Source: Desulfocapsaceae bacterium (GTDB lineage: Bacteria > Desulfobacterota > Desulfobulbia > Desulfobulbales > Desulfocapsaceae). Taken from it: DNA of 6,775 nucleotides. Made by a program: the position numbers and the translations under genes. Under the pieces are notes generated by a model. It saw only the letters and a program-made list of their open reading frames with translations, did no database searches and was not told the origin of the DNA. This document shows, piece after piece, positions 1-5,987 of the stretch. The stretch spans positions 1-6,775 of the forward strand of contig JAOZLO010000156.1 of NCBI GenBank assembly GCA_029934775.1. Direction: 5' to 3'. How positions within the stretch are numbered: position 1 is the stretch's first letter; the number at the start of each line of letters is the position of its first letter.

Positions 1-150
1 CTTGTAACTGTTTACAGGGTTCCGTAGATTTCTGCAGGCAGGCCGGTGCCGCGTATCAGTCATACGTAAGCCAGCATGACCGCGGAAAGATGCGGTGGCC
101 TGTGAGCAGTTACGTTCCAAGGTAGCATCCTCGGGGGAGAGGTTACAAAT
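1..150. other. Unexplained GC-rich intergenic stretch, possibly structured RNA
   Basis: I see no convincing protein gene here. Every frame is short, and the longest run (frame 3, open from the left edge to a TAG at 123) has an unconvincing, Cys-rich composition. The stretch is visibly richer in GC than the AT-rich promoter region after it. It can form nested pairings: 2-8 with 142-148 (TTGTAAC/GTTACAA), 39-44 with 97-102 (CAGGCC/GGCCTG), 52-56 with 62-66 (CGTAT/ATACG, loop CAGTC) and 79-83 with 92-96 (ACCGC/GCGGT). Together these make a branched fold closed by the outer helix. I compared it by eye with tmRNA, SRP RNA, 6S RNA, RNase P RNA and cobalamin and c-di-GMP riboswitches and found no match. 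It could be a noncoding RNA, the tail of an upstream transcript, or chance pairing. Confidence 0.25.
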
Positions 151-154
151 ATAG

Positions 155-170
155 TTGACCTTTACGTAAG
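155..170 (+). promoter_or_regulatory. Operator copy 1 (TTGACCTTTACGTAAG), upstream of the ETF operon
   Basis: This 16-bp element is identical to the copy at 283-298. Its first 13 bp are identical to the inverted copy upstream of fadL (4627-4639). The core TTACGTAA (162-169) is a perfect palindrome. The TTGACC could also act as a -35 box, with a weak -10 candidate TACAAA (179-184) after 18 bp. Its centre lies 128 bp from that of copy 2, so a bound protein could bridge the two sites or fire a second, upstream promoter. That it binds a protein is inferred from repetition; the factor is unknown. Confidence 0.6.
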
Positions 171-282
171 TTAGTATTTACAAAATATCATGTTCCCAGG
201 GAATCTGTCAATCGAAAAAATGCCCATACTGATTTGTTTTTTAGATACTTGTGTGGTGTGATATGAAAGAGGATTAATATTC

Positions 283-298
283 TTGACCTTTACGTAAG
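283..298 (+). promoter_or_regulatory. Operator copy 2 (TTGACCTTTACGTAAG), inside the ETF operon promoter
   Basis: This is an exact 16-bp repeat of the element at 155-170. It covers the -35 hexamer and the first ten bases of the spacer of the promoter at 283-311, with TTACGTAA (290-297) as its palindromic core. A site between the -35 and -10 boxes usually means either simple repression by occlusion or MerR-type control by DNA distortion. The 17-bp spacer is normal rather than the long 19-20 bp spacer of MerR-activated promoters, so repression seems more likely. Confidence 0.65.
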
Positions 299-311
299 CA
301 TTTTTTATAAA
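283..311 (+). promoter_or_regulatory. Sigma-70 promoter of the ETF/EMO operon
   Basis: TTGACC (283-288) matches five of six bases of the -35 consensus. TATAAA (306-311) matches five of six of the -10 consensus. The spacer is the ideal 17 bp. Transcription would begin near 317-319 and leave a leader of about 37 nt before the ATG at 355, with the ribosome-binding site GGAGAA at 345-350. The -35 box is part of operator copy 2, so a protein bound there should interfere directly with RNA polymerase. Confidence 0.75.
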
Positions 312-354
312 GTGTTGTAATCCTTTAGAGCTGGAACAATAACTGGAGAAAGTC

Positions 355-2343
355 ATGGAATTTACCAGGGAAATTTATTGGAATGTCGGTCACGGCGTAT
401 GGACTCTGGTTCCGATGTATCTGCTTGTGATTGGAGCATTTTATTTACTGATAAAAGGTTTTATGAAGAGAGTCGCCGTTTACAGGCAGGGACTCCCTCT
501 GGAGCGGACCGATCAGCCTTTAGCCCGGATCCGTGGAATGGTTGTAAATATACTGTTACAGAAAAAAGTGATCAAAGTTCAATGGCCCGGTCTTTTTCAT
601 GGGCTCTTTTTCTGGGGATTTGGTCTGCTCTTTATAGGAACACTGCTCATTGTTATCCAGGCAGATTTTACTGATTTGATTTTTGGTATAAAGTTTTTAA
701 AAGGCACGTTTTATAAACTTTTTTCAATTGTTCTGGATGTAGCCGGGCTTGTCTGCGTTGTGATGCTGGGCGGGCTTTTGATTCGACGCTATTTTTTCCC
801 ACCTGAGGGTCTCGAGACAAAAAAAGATGATGCCATTATGCATGGGCTTCTTTTTGCAATACTCATAACCGGTTTTATTATCGAAGGAGCCAGAATGGCG
901 GTCACTGAACTCGGTACGTCGCCTGCCATCTGGTCACCTGTGGGGTTGGTGTTTGCGAAAACTATGTCCGGTATGGGGGAGCAGGTGTTGCTGGGAGTTC
1001 ATAAAGGAACCTGGTGGGTGCATCTGTTATTGGTCCTGGTTTTCTTTGTTTTAATTCCCACCACCAAGTTCAGGCATATTTTTACCACCAGTGGTAACTA
1101 TTTTTTTGAAGATTTCGGGCCTAAGGGGAAACTTGTAAAGATTGATCTTGAGGATGAAGAAATTGAGGTTTTCGGGGCGTCAGCCGTAAAAGAGATGACC
1201 TGGAAAGATATTTTCGATGCTGATGCCTGCACTCTTTGTAAGCGCTGCCAGGATCGCTGCCCTGCATACAATACCGGCAAGCCGTTATCTCCGATGAAAA
1301 TTGTAAATCAGCTTGGTGAAGCTGCCTTTTGCGATCCAGAAGTCAATCTGATTGAACTCATAGGCAGGGATGTACTCTGGTCCTGTACCACCTGTCGTGC
1401 CTGTCAGGAAATCTGTCCTGCCTCCATCGAGCATATCAGCAAGATTGTTGAATTGCGACGCAGTATGGTACTTATGGAAGGTGAGTTCCCGGGCGAGGAG
1501 GTGATGACTGCTATGGAAGCTGTCGAGATAAACGGTAATCCTCTGGGTATAGGTTATGCCGGTCGTGGAGAGTGGGCGGAAACATCAGGTATTAAAACTC
1601 TGGCTGAGGATCCCGAGGTTGACGTACTCTATTTTGTCGGTTGTTATGGGTCTTTTGACAGACGTAATATCGCTGTTGCCAAAAGTTTCGTGACATTGTG
1701 TCAGGCCGCTGGAGTAAAGCTTGGCATCCTTGGCAAGGAAGAAAAATGCTGCGGTGAGCCCATGCGAAAGATGGGTAACGAGTATCTTTACCAGTCTCTT
1801 GCGGTTGAAAATATAGAGCGTATTCAGTCATATGGGATAAAGACGATAGTGACCAGTTGTCCCCATTGCTATAACACTTTGGAGAAGGATTATAGAGATC
1901 TTGGATTGGATGTTGAGGTTGTAAGCTATACACTCTTTCTTGAGGATCTGATCACATCAGGTAAACTGAAGATAAATGCAGAAAATCTCTCCTGTACCTA
2001 TCATGACTCCTGTTATCTTGGTCGTCACAATGACATCTATGATACACCTCGAGCTCTCATTGAAGCTGCAGGTGGGGCTTTGGTTGAGATGGAAAAAAAT
2101 CGTGAAGAGAGTTTTTGCTGTAGTGCCGGAGGTGGCCGGATTATGGCAGAAGAAAAAATTGGCGAGCGAATTAACATAGCTAGAGTGAAAATGGCTGTTG
2201 AGACCGGCGCAGAAGTTCTACTTTCTAACTGCCCCTTCTGCCTGACCATGTTTGAAGACGGGGTCAAAGGAGCTGAAGTTGAAGACCAGCTCCAGCCAAG
2301 AGATATAGCTGAAATACTGGTAGAAAGGATTGAAAAATCGTAA
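355..2343 (+). CDS. Membrane ETF:(methyl)menaquinone oxidoreductase (cytochrome b / Fe-S / CCG-domain protein, EMO type)
   Basis: This 662-aa protein likely takes electrons from reduced EtfAB and passes them to menaquinone at the inner membrane, closing the acyl-CoA dehydrogenase step of beta-oxidation. Residues 1-245 resemble a NarI-like haem b domain with about five membrane helices (near 17-36, 84-102, 121-145, 160-178, 220-236). His82, His163, His223 and His241 are possible haem ligands. Two ferredoxin-type 4Fe-4S motifs follow: Cys292/295/298/302 (CTLCKRCQDRCP) and Cys344/347/350/354. Two complete heterodisulfide-reductase-like CCG domains come next: Cys430, Cys465-466, Cys502/505 and Cys553, Cys588-589, Cys626/629. 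All expected cysteines are present, so it looks intact. The ATG has GGAGAA five to ten bases upstream. It is the first gene of the operon, 19 bp before etfB. The domain order is shared with other HdrD/GlpC-like oxidoreductases; the adjacent etfBA decides the ETF assignment. Confidence 0.88.
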   Translation: MEFTREIYWNVGHGVWTLVPMYLLVIGAFYLLIKGFMKRVAVYRQGLPLERTDQPLARIRGMVVNILLQKKVIKVQWPGLFHGLFFWGFGLLFIGTLLIVIQADFTDLIFGIKFLKGTFYKLFSIVLDVAGLVCVVMLGGLLIRRYFFPPEGLETKKDDAIMHGLLFAILITGFIIEGARMAVTELGTSPAIWSPVGLVFAKTMSGMGEQVLLGVHKGTWWVHLLLVLVFFVLIPTTKFRHIFTTSGNYFFEDFGPKGKLVKIDLEDEEIEVFGASAVKEMTWKDIFDADACTLCKRCQDRCPAYNTGKPLSPMKIVNQLGEAAFCDPEVNLIELIGRDVLWSCTTCRACQEICPASIEHISKIVELRRSMVLMEGEFPGEEVMTAMEAVEINGNPLGIGYAGRGEWAETSGIKTLAEDPEVDVLYFVGCYGSFDRRNIAVAKSFVTLCQAAGVKLGILGKEEKCCGEPMRKMGNEYLYQSLAVENIERIQSYGIKTIVTSCPHCYNTLEKDYRDLGLDVEVVSYTLFLEDLITSGKLKINAENLSCTYHDSCYLGRHNDIYDTPRALIEAAGGALVEMEKNREESFCCSAGGGRIMAEEKIGERINIARVKMAVETGAEVLLSNCPFCLTMFEDGVKGAEVEDQLQPRDIAEILVERIEKS

Positions 2344-2362
2344 TGAGAACCGGAGGGAACAT

Positions 2363-3136
2363 ATGAAAATTCTTGTCTGTATTAAGCAGGTTCCTGATAT
2401 GGAATCAAAATTCAAGGTTGATTCTGATGGTACCTGGTATGAAAAAAGTGATCTGGTCTGGAGAATGAACGAGTATGATGAATATGCAGTTGAACAGGCC
2501 GTTCAGCTTAAAGAACAGGTTAAGGATGCAGACCTGACTGTTCTGTGCATAGGAGGAGACCAGGTTAAAGAAACCATGAAAAAAGCACTGGCAATGGGAT
2601 GTGATCGCGGGGTTCACATTGCTGACGATGATTCAAACAGCAAAGAACCGTACGAAAAAGCGGGTATTATAGCCGAGTATGCCAGAGACAAAAGTTTTGA
2701 TCTGGTTTTTACAGGCATGCAGTCCCAGGATAAAGGAAGTGCTCAGGTGGGCTTATTAATAGCAGAATTTCTTGATATGCCAGGTGTTTCAACTATTGTT
2801 GATTTTTCTTACTCCGACGGAGTTGTCAGTGTCAAACGGGAGCTTGAAGGCGGTATGAAGGCATGTGTTACTGCCAGGACTCCTTTGACTGTTACCTGTC
2901 AGCTAGGATTAAATACAGTCCGCTACCCGACTCTGCCCAATATAATGAAGGCTAAAAGAAAAGAGCTGCTCTCCATCCCTGTTGAAGATCTGCTCAAAGT
3001 CGAATCAAGACAGGAAACGGCCAGGATATACTTCCCAGAGAAAAAAGGTACTGGGCTTATTCTGGAAGGAGGTGTCGCTGAACTGGCTGATAAGTTGATT
3101 GGGATCCTGAAAGAGAAAACCACTGTTTTAACGTAG
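2363..3136 (+). CDS. etfB: Electron transfer flavoprotein, beta subunit
   Basis: This 257-aa protein is the small subunit of the ETF heterodimer, which collects electrons from acyl-CoA dehydrogenases in the cytoplasm. It begins with the typical MKILVCIKQVPD and has the N-x-x-D-x-x-A-x-E-x-A helix (residues 36-46), the nucleotide-site segment GMQSQDKGSAQVG (118-130) and the conserved C-terminal NTVRYPTLPNIMKAK (184-198). Length is normal for the family. I chose the ATG at 2363 because GGAGGG (2352-2357) sits five bases before it and homologues start there; an in-frame ATG at 2330 would overlap the upstream gene and add 11 charged residues. The DGDTAQ-type motif that I associate with bifurcating ETFs is absent, which fits a simple ETF that donates to the neighbouring quinone oxidoreductase. 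That functional reading is inference. Confidence 0.95.
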   Translation: MKILVCIKQVPDMESKFKVDSDGTWYEKSDLVWRMNEYDEYAVEQAVQLKEQVKDADLTVLCIGGDQVKETMKKALAMGCDRGVHIADDDSNSKEPYEKAGIIAEYARDKSFDLVFTGMQSQDKGSAQVGLLIAEFLDMPGVSTIVDFSYSDGVVSVKRELEGGMKACVTARTPLTVTCQLGLNTVRYPTLPNIMKAKRKELLSIPVEDLLKVESRQETARIYFPEKKGTGLILEGGVAELADKLIGILKEKTTVLT

Positions 3137-3145
3137 GAGCAAATT

Positions 3146-4063
3146 ATGAAATTATTACTTGTTGCGGAATACAGAGATGGAAAGTTGCTTGCCTGTTGTA
3201 ATGAGTTGATGGATTTTAGTGACAAAATGGGTGCTGAGAGTGTTATGTGTCTAGTGGGCAGTGAGAATGATTTGCCTGGATATAGTGGAACGCTTTATCT
3301 TGCTGATGCGAAGATCTATGGCGAATATAATCCTGACGGACATAAGCAGTTTATTCTTGATGTCGTCGAAAAGGAGCAGGTTGATATGGTGGCTTTCAGC
3401 CACTCCTCCTATGGCTGGGATCTGGCACCCAGGGTGGCTTTTGCGCTGAAAGCAGCGCAGGTTTCCGAGATCGTCGAGGTTGTTGACGAGATCCCTGTAG
3501 TTCCTCTTTGTAACGCAAAACTGCGTAGGGATGTACTGGTTAAAACAAAACAGTCTGTTGTTACCATCCAGGCGGGTGCCTTTGGTTTACCCGAAGATCC
3601 GGTGGGCACTCCAGTTGTTGAAAAAGTTGAAGGAAATGGCGAGGGCAGAGTTGAATTTACAGGGTATGAGCAGGCCGAAAGTGGTGGTTTAGATCTTGGC
3701 AAAGCCCAGGTTATTGTCAGTGGCGGAAGGGGAATTGGCAAGCCTGAAAATGTTGAAATGATCGCAAACCTGGCCAAGGCGCTGGGGGGTGAATACGGAG
3801 CAAGCAGGCCCGTAGTTGATTCTGAATGGGTTGAGCATAATCGTCAGGTTGGAACCACAGGTCAGACAGTAACGCCAAAACTCTATGTGGCATGTGGAAT
3901 TTCTGGGGCCATTCAGCATTTGGCAGGAATGAAAAAATCAGAATTCATTGTTGCTGTGAATACAGACAGGGATGCCCCTATTGCTGAAGCTGCTGATGTT
4001 CTGGTTGTTGCAGATTTAAAGGAGTTTATTCCTCTTTTTACAGAAAAAATACAGGCTTTGTAG
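3146..4063 (+). CDS. etfA: Electron transfer flavoprotein, alpha subunit
   Basis: This 305-aa protein is the large ETF subunit and binds the FAD that shuttles electrons between acyl-CoA dehydrogenases and the membrane oxidoreductase. The N-terminal domain (about 1-180) is the usual ETF alpha/beta fold. The C-terminal FAD domain is very well conserved: SGGRGIGKPEN (192-202), ASRPVVDSEW (219-228), RQVGTTGQTVTPKLY (233-247), GISGAIQHLAGM (251-262) and VNTDRDAPIAEAAD (271-284). Where many family members have VDAGW, this one has VDSEW; the flavin-contacting residues nearby, Arg221 and the GTTGQT loop, are kept. The start is nine bases after the etfB stop, and its AGGAG (3135-3139) overlaps that stop, so the two subunits are probably translationally coupled, as expected for a one-to-one heterodimer. 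There is no sign of damage. Confidence 0.95.
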   Translation: MKLLLVAEYRDGKLLACCNELMDFSDKMGAESVMCLVGSENDLPGYSGTLYLADAKIYGEYNPDGHKQFILDVVEKEQVDMVAFSHSSYGWDLAPRVAFALKAAQVSEIVEVVDEIPVVPLCNAKLRRDVLVKTKQSVVTIQAGAFGLPEDPVGTPVVEKVEGNGEGRVEFTGYEQAESGGLDLGKAQVIVSGGRGIGKPENVEMIANLAKALGGEYGASRPVVDSEWVEHNRQVGTTGQTVTPKLYVACGISGAIQHLAGMKKSEFIVAVNTDRDAPIAEAADVLVVADLKEFIPLFTEKIQAL

Positions 4064-4073
4064 AGATCAGCAA

Positions 4074-4469
4074 ATGAAATATTTAACTGAGATAAAGGTG
4101 AGGGGATACCATGCTGACTTTTACGGCCATGTCAATAATGCAAGGTATCTCGAGTTTTTCGAAGAAGACAGGTGGGCTCTTCTAGAATCAAAAATCGATC
4201 TTAAAAAATGGGCCGCAAAGGGATTGATTTTTCTTGTCGTTAATATCAATGTGAATTATCGCACTGCTGTTGCCGTGGGGGAAACTCTATCCCTCACAAC
4301 CAGACTTGAGAAGATTGGTAACAAAAGTGTTATCCTGAAGCAGGAGATGGTTTTGGAAAGTACAAAAAAAATTGCGGCTGACGCTCTGGTCACTTTTGTT
4401 ATTCGAAATGATAATGGTGCGATGAAGATGGAAGGCGATATTTTAGCAGAGATTGAAAAATTACGGTAA
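4074..4469 (+). CDS. fadM: Acyl-CoA thioesterase, FadM (YbaW)-like hotdog protein
   Basis: This 131-aa single hotdog-domain thioesterase would hydrolyse acyl-CoA to free acid and CoA. Its motifs closely follow E. coli FadM as I remember it: IKVRGYH (7-13), Asp15 at the catalytic position of the 4-hydroxybenzoyl-CoA thioesterase/YbgC superfamily, GHVNNARYLEFFEE (18-31), VVNINVNYR (55-63) and ADALVTFV (102-109). FadM is known to clear acyl-CoA species that stall beta-oxidation of unsaturated acids and belongs to the FadR regulon in E. coli. Its place here, ten bases after etfA with only a weak ribosome-binding site, points to coupled expression with the ETF pathway. It has no transmembrane or signal segment and is probably cytoplasmic. 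Substrate chain length cannot be read from the sequence. Confidence 0.85.
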   Translation: MKYLTEIKVRGYHADFYGHVNNARYLEFFEEDRWALLESKIDLKKWAAKGLIFLVVNINVNYRTAVAVGETLSLTTRLEKIGNKSVILKQEMVLESTKKIAADALVTFVIRNDNGAMKMEGDILAEIEKLR

Positions 4470-4622
4470 ATGGACGTTGAACAGCTGTACTATATTTTTT
4501 CTGTGAGAGGTGCAAAGCGAGTATGTCAACCCGTTCAGCTTCGATTTTTTGTTGACATTCATCATGGTTATATATTACACAGAAGGTTATTGTAAAAGTG
4601 TGGATTTACTCACAGTGTTAAC

Positions 4623-4639
4623 TTGAACGTAAAGGTCAA
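4623..4639 (-). promoter_or_regulatory. Operator copy 3, inverted, upstream of fadL
   Basis: Read on the minus strand this is TTGACCTTTACGTTCAA. Its first 13 bp (4627-4639) match both ETF-operon copies exactly. On either strand it reads TTGA...TCAA, so it is the most symmetrical of the three and may be the clearest guide to the dimer's half-sites. It lies about 110 bp before the fadL start. The shared sequence implies that the ETF operon and fadL answer to the same regulator; this is inference from repetition. Confidence 0.65.
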
Positions 4640-4651
4640 AAACAATAGAGT
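4623..4651 (+). promoter_or_regulatory. Candidate fadL promoter overlapping operator copy 3
   Basis: TTGAAC (4623-4628) and TAGAGT (4646-4651) each match four of six consensus bases and are 17 bp apart. The geometry is therefore the same as at the ETF operon: the -35 box is part of the operator and the rest of the operator fills the spacer. A start near 4658 would give a leader of about 90 nt that includes the hairpin at 4695-4713. The hexamers are weak, so the call rests mainly on the parallel with 283-311. Confidence 0.4.
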
Positions 4652-4694
4652 TGCAATTTGAATAAGTTGAAGAAGATATGGTTATATGGGGCGT

Positions 4695-4713
4695 CTGTCA
4701 CCAGTATTGACAG
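4695..4713 (+). promoter_or_regulatory. Inverted repeat in the fadL leader
   Basis: CTGTCA (4695-4700) and TGACAG (4708-4713) form a perfect 6-bp stem with a 7-base loop, extendable by two G-T wobbles. It sits 21 bases before the fadL ribosome-binding site. It could stabilise the 5' end of the messenger RNA, serve as a small-RNA target (outer-membrane protein messages often are), or be a second operator. No T-tract follows, so it is not a terminator. Confidence 0.3.
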
Positions 4714-4747
4714 GTCTGAAAGTTAATAACACTGAGGAGAGAGAAGA

Positions 4748-5965
4748 ATGAAAAAAAAGATTTCTGTACTTGCACTGGCGTCAATATTTGCAGCGGGTTC
4801 TGCCATGGCTTCAGGATGGCGCATACCTGAGCAGTCAGTTGATTCAACAGCGAAAGCAGGTGCCAATGTGGCATCATCCAGTCGGGGTGATACCGCATAC
4901 TATAATCCTGCCAACATGTCCTGGATGGCTGATACCTGGCATCTTGAGGCAGATTTGACCTATCTCTACCTTTCTCCAATTGAATATGAGGATTCCCGTA
5001 TGTCGATGTACAGCGGTGAATCGGAAAGTGAGAATTTTATAATACCCACCGGTTTTGTTGTATCCCCTTCCTATGGTGGTGCACGTTTTGGACTGGCGAT
5101 CGTTGCGCCGGGTGGATTGTCTAAACAATGGGAAGATATTTATCCAAAAGCTTTTGCAGAGGAGTTTTCTCTGACGATTATTGAGATGAACCCTACTGTT
5201 TCCTACGGCTTGGGTGATACCTTCTCTATAGCTGGTGGTGTGCGTATGGTGTATGCCGATGCTACGGTGGGAAGTGATGCCAGTGGACTTGGCAAACCTC
5301 TTTCAAGAGAGATGGAAGGAGATACACTGGAGTGGGGCTGGAATGCAGCTCTGGCCTATAAACCGGTGGATAAACTTAATATCTCCGCCACCTATCGCTC
5401 CAATGTCGATCTGGATTTTGAGGATACGGCAGACTTGAACCTGATGGGTAACCTGATGACCCTTGATGCTGAGGTATCAGTACCTCTTCCAGCTGTTTTT
5501 GCCCTTTCGGTTGCCTATGACGTGGTCGATAATTTGAATGTTGAGCTTACCTGGGACAGAACCTTCTGGTCAGAGTATGAATTTCTAGATTTCAATTTCA
5601 GCCCTGCAATTCCAGGCAATCCATTTGAAGTTCCCCAGGCCAGAGAGTGGGATGATACTGATGCTTTTCGTATTGGTGTGACCTACGCAGTGAGTGATAC
5701 CTTTACTTTAATGGGCGGTTTTGGATATGATAGCAACCCTGCTCCGGACGAAAATGTAGGTTTTGAGCTGCCGGATTCAGATGCATGGCTCTATTCTGTC
5801 GGTATGCAATTCAAAGTCAGTGAAAATATGGATCTGGGAATTGCTGCCCTGTATGACTACAAAGAGAGTCGCGTAGTGGAGGTTAATCCGACTGACACGG
5901 TATATGGTGAATTTACCAATGCTTCAGCGCTTCTCATTACTACCGGTTTGTATTACAAGTTCTAA
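4748..5965 (+). CDS. fadL: FadL/OmpP1/TodX-family outer-membrane fatty-acid (hydrocarbon) transporter
   Basis: This 405-aa outer-membrane beta-barrel probably lets long-chain fatty acids or other hydrophobic compounds diffuse into the cell. A Sec signal peptide is clear: MKKK, a hydrophobic stretch (5-18), and a likely cleavage after AMA (residue 21). The mature N-terminus contains the family's hatch segment with YYNPANM (51-57), matching the NPA motif of FadL. Alternating aromatic and polar barrel strands follow. DSNPAPDENVGFELPDSD (328-345) corresponds to the DSPVP...IPD region of E. coli FadL. The chain ends in YYKF, the terminal aromatic typical of BAM-assembled barrels. It is somewhat shorter than E. 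coli FadL (about 446 aa), which is normal for the wider family. The ATG has GAGGAG eight bases upstream. The substrate could also be an aromatic or alkane; the ETF/FadM neighbours and shared operator favour fatty acids. Confidence 0.88.
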   Translation: MKKKISVLALASIFAAGSAMASGWRIPEQSVDSTAKAGANVASSSRGDTAYYNPANMSWMADTWHLEADLTYLYLSPIEYEDSRMSMYSGESESENFIIPTGFVVSPSYGGARFGLAIVAPGGLSKQWEDIYPKAFAEEFSLTIIEMNPTVSYGLGDTFSIAGGVRMVYADATVGSDASGLGKPLSREMEGDTLEWGWNAALAYKPVDKLNISATYRSNVDLDFEDTADLNLMGNLMTLDAEVSVPLPAVFALSVAYDVVDNLNVELTWDRTFWSEYEFLDFNFSPAIPGNPFEVPQAREWDDTDAFRIGVTYAVSDTFTLMGGFGYDSNPAPDENVGFELPDSDAWLYSVGMQFKVSENMDLGIAALYDYKESRVVEVNPTDTVYGEFTNASALLITTGLYYKF

Positions 5966-5987
5966 CAGGAACTGCTGCAGGCTGTCT

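Larger units (their letters stand above)
4470..4747. other. Intergenic control region between fadM and fadL
   Basis: These 278 bp contain no convincing gene and no clear intrinsic terminator for the upstream operon. Visible structure includes an 8-bp inverted repeat ATGTCAAC (4523-4530) / GTTGACAT (4551-4558) with a 20-base spacer, whose right arm holds a perfect -35-like TTGACA (4552-4557) but no well-spaced -10. The third operator copy lies at 4623-4639. A leader hairpin CTGTCA (4695-4700) / TGACAG (4708-4713) follows, and the fadL ribosome-binding site GAGGAG is at 4734-4739. A 41-codon ORF starts directly after the fadM stop (4470-4595); I cannot support it as a gene. Confidence 0.5.

Noticed and set aside
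66..85. Resemblance to a cobalamin-riboswitch B12 box (AAGCCAGCATGACC)
   Set aside because: The match has a mismatch and an insertion, and the other conserved cobalamin-riboswitch segments are missing.
3..125. Frame open from the left edge to TAG at 123 as the tail of an upstream gene
   Set aside because: Only 40 codons, Cys-rich at the edge, with no recognisable motif; the same bases pair in a plausible fold. It cannot be excluded without upstream sequence.
190..261. Short + strand ORF starting at 190 as a leader peptide
   Set aside because: No ribosome-binding site, and it lies upstream of the main promoter.
171..356. 61-codon minus-strand ORF
   Set aside because: It spans the promoter and operator copy 2, has no ribosome-binding site, and starts over the EMO start codon.
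1592..1933. 113-codon minus-strand ORF within the EMO gene (and similar long ORFs inside etfA and fadL)
   Set aside because: Antisense shadows of well-supported genes with no family motif or start signal.
2330..2362. Upstream in-frame ATG for etfB at 2330
   Set aside because: It overlaps the end of the EMO gene and adds a charged tail not typical of EtfB; GGAGGG is correctly placed for 2363.
4707..4712. TTGACA as a fadL promoter -35
   Set aside because: No -10 at 16-18 bp; the position falls on the ribosome-binding site, and the bases are part of a hairpin.
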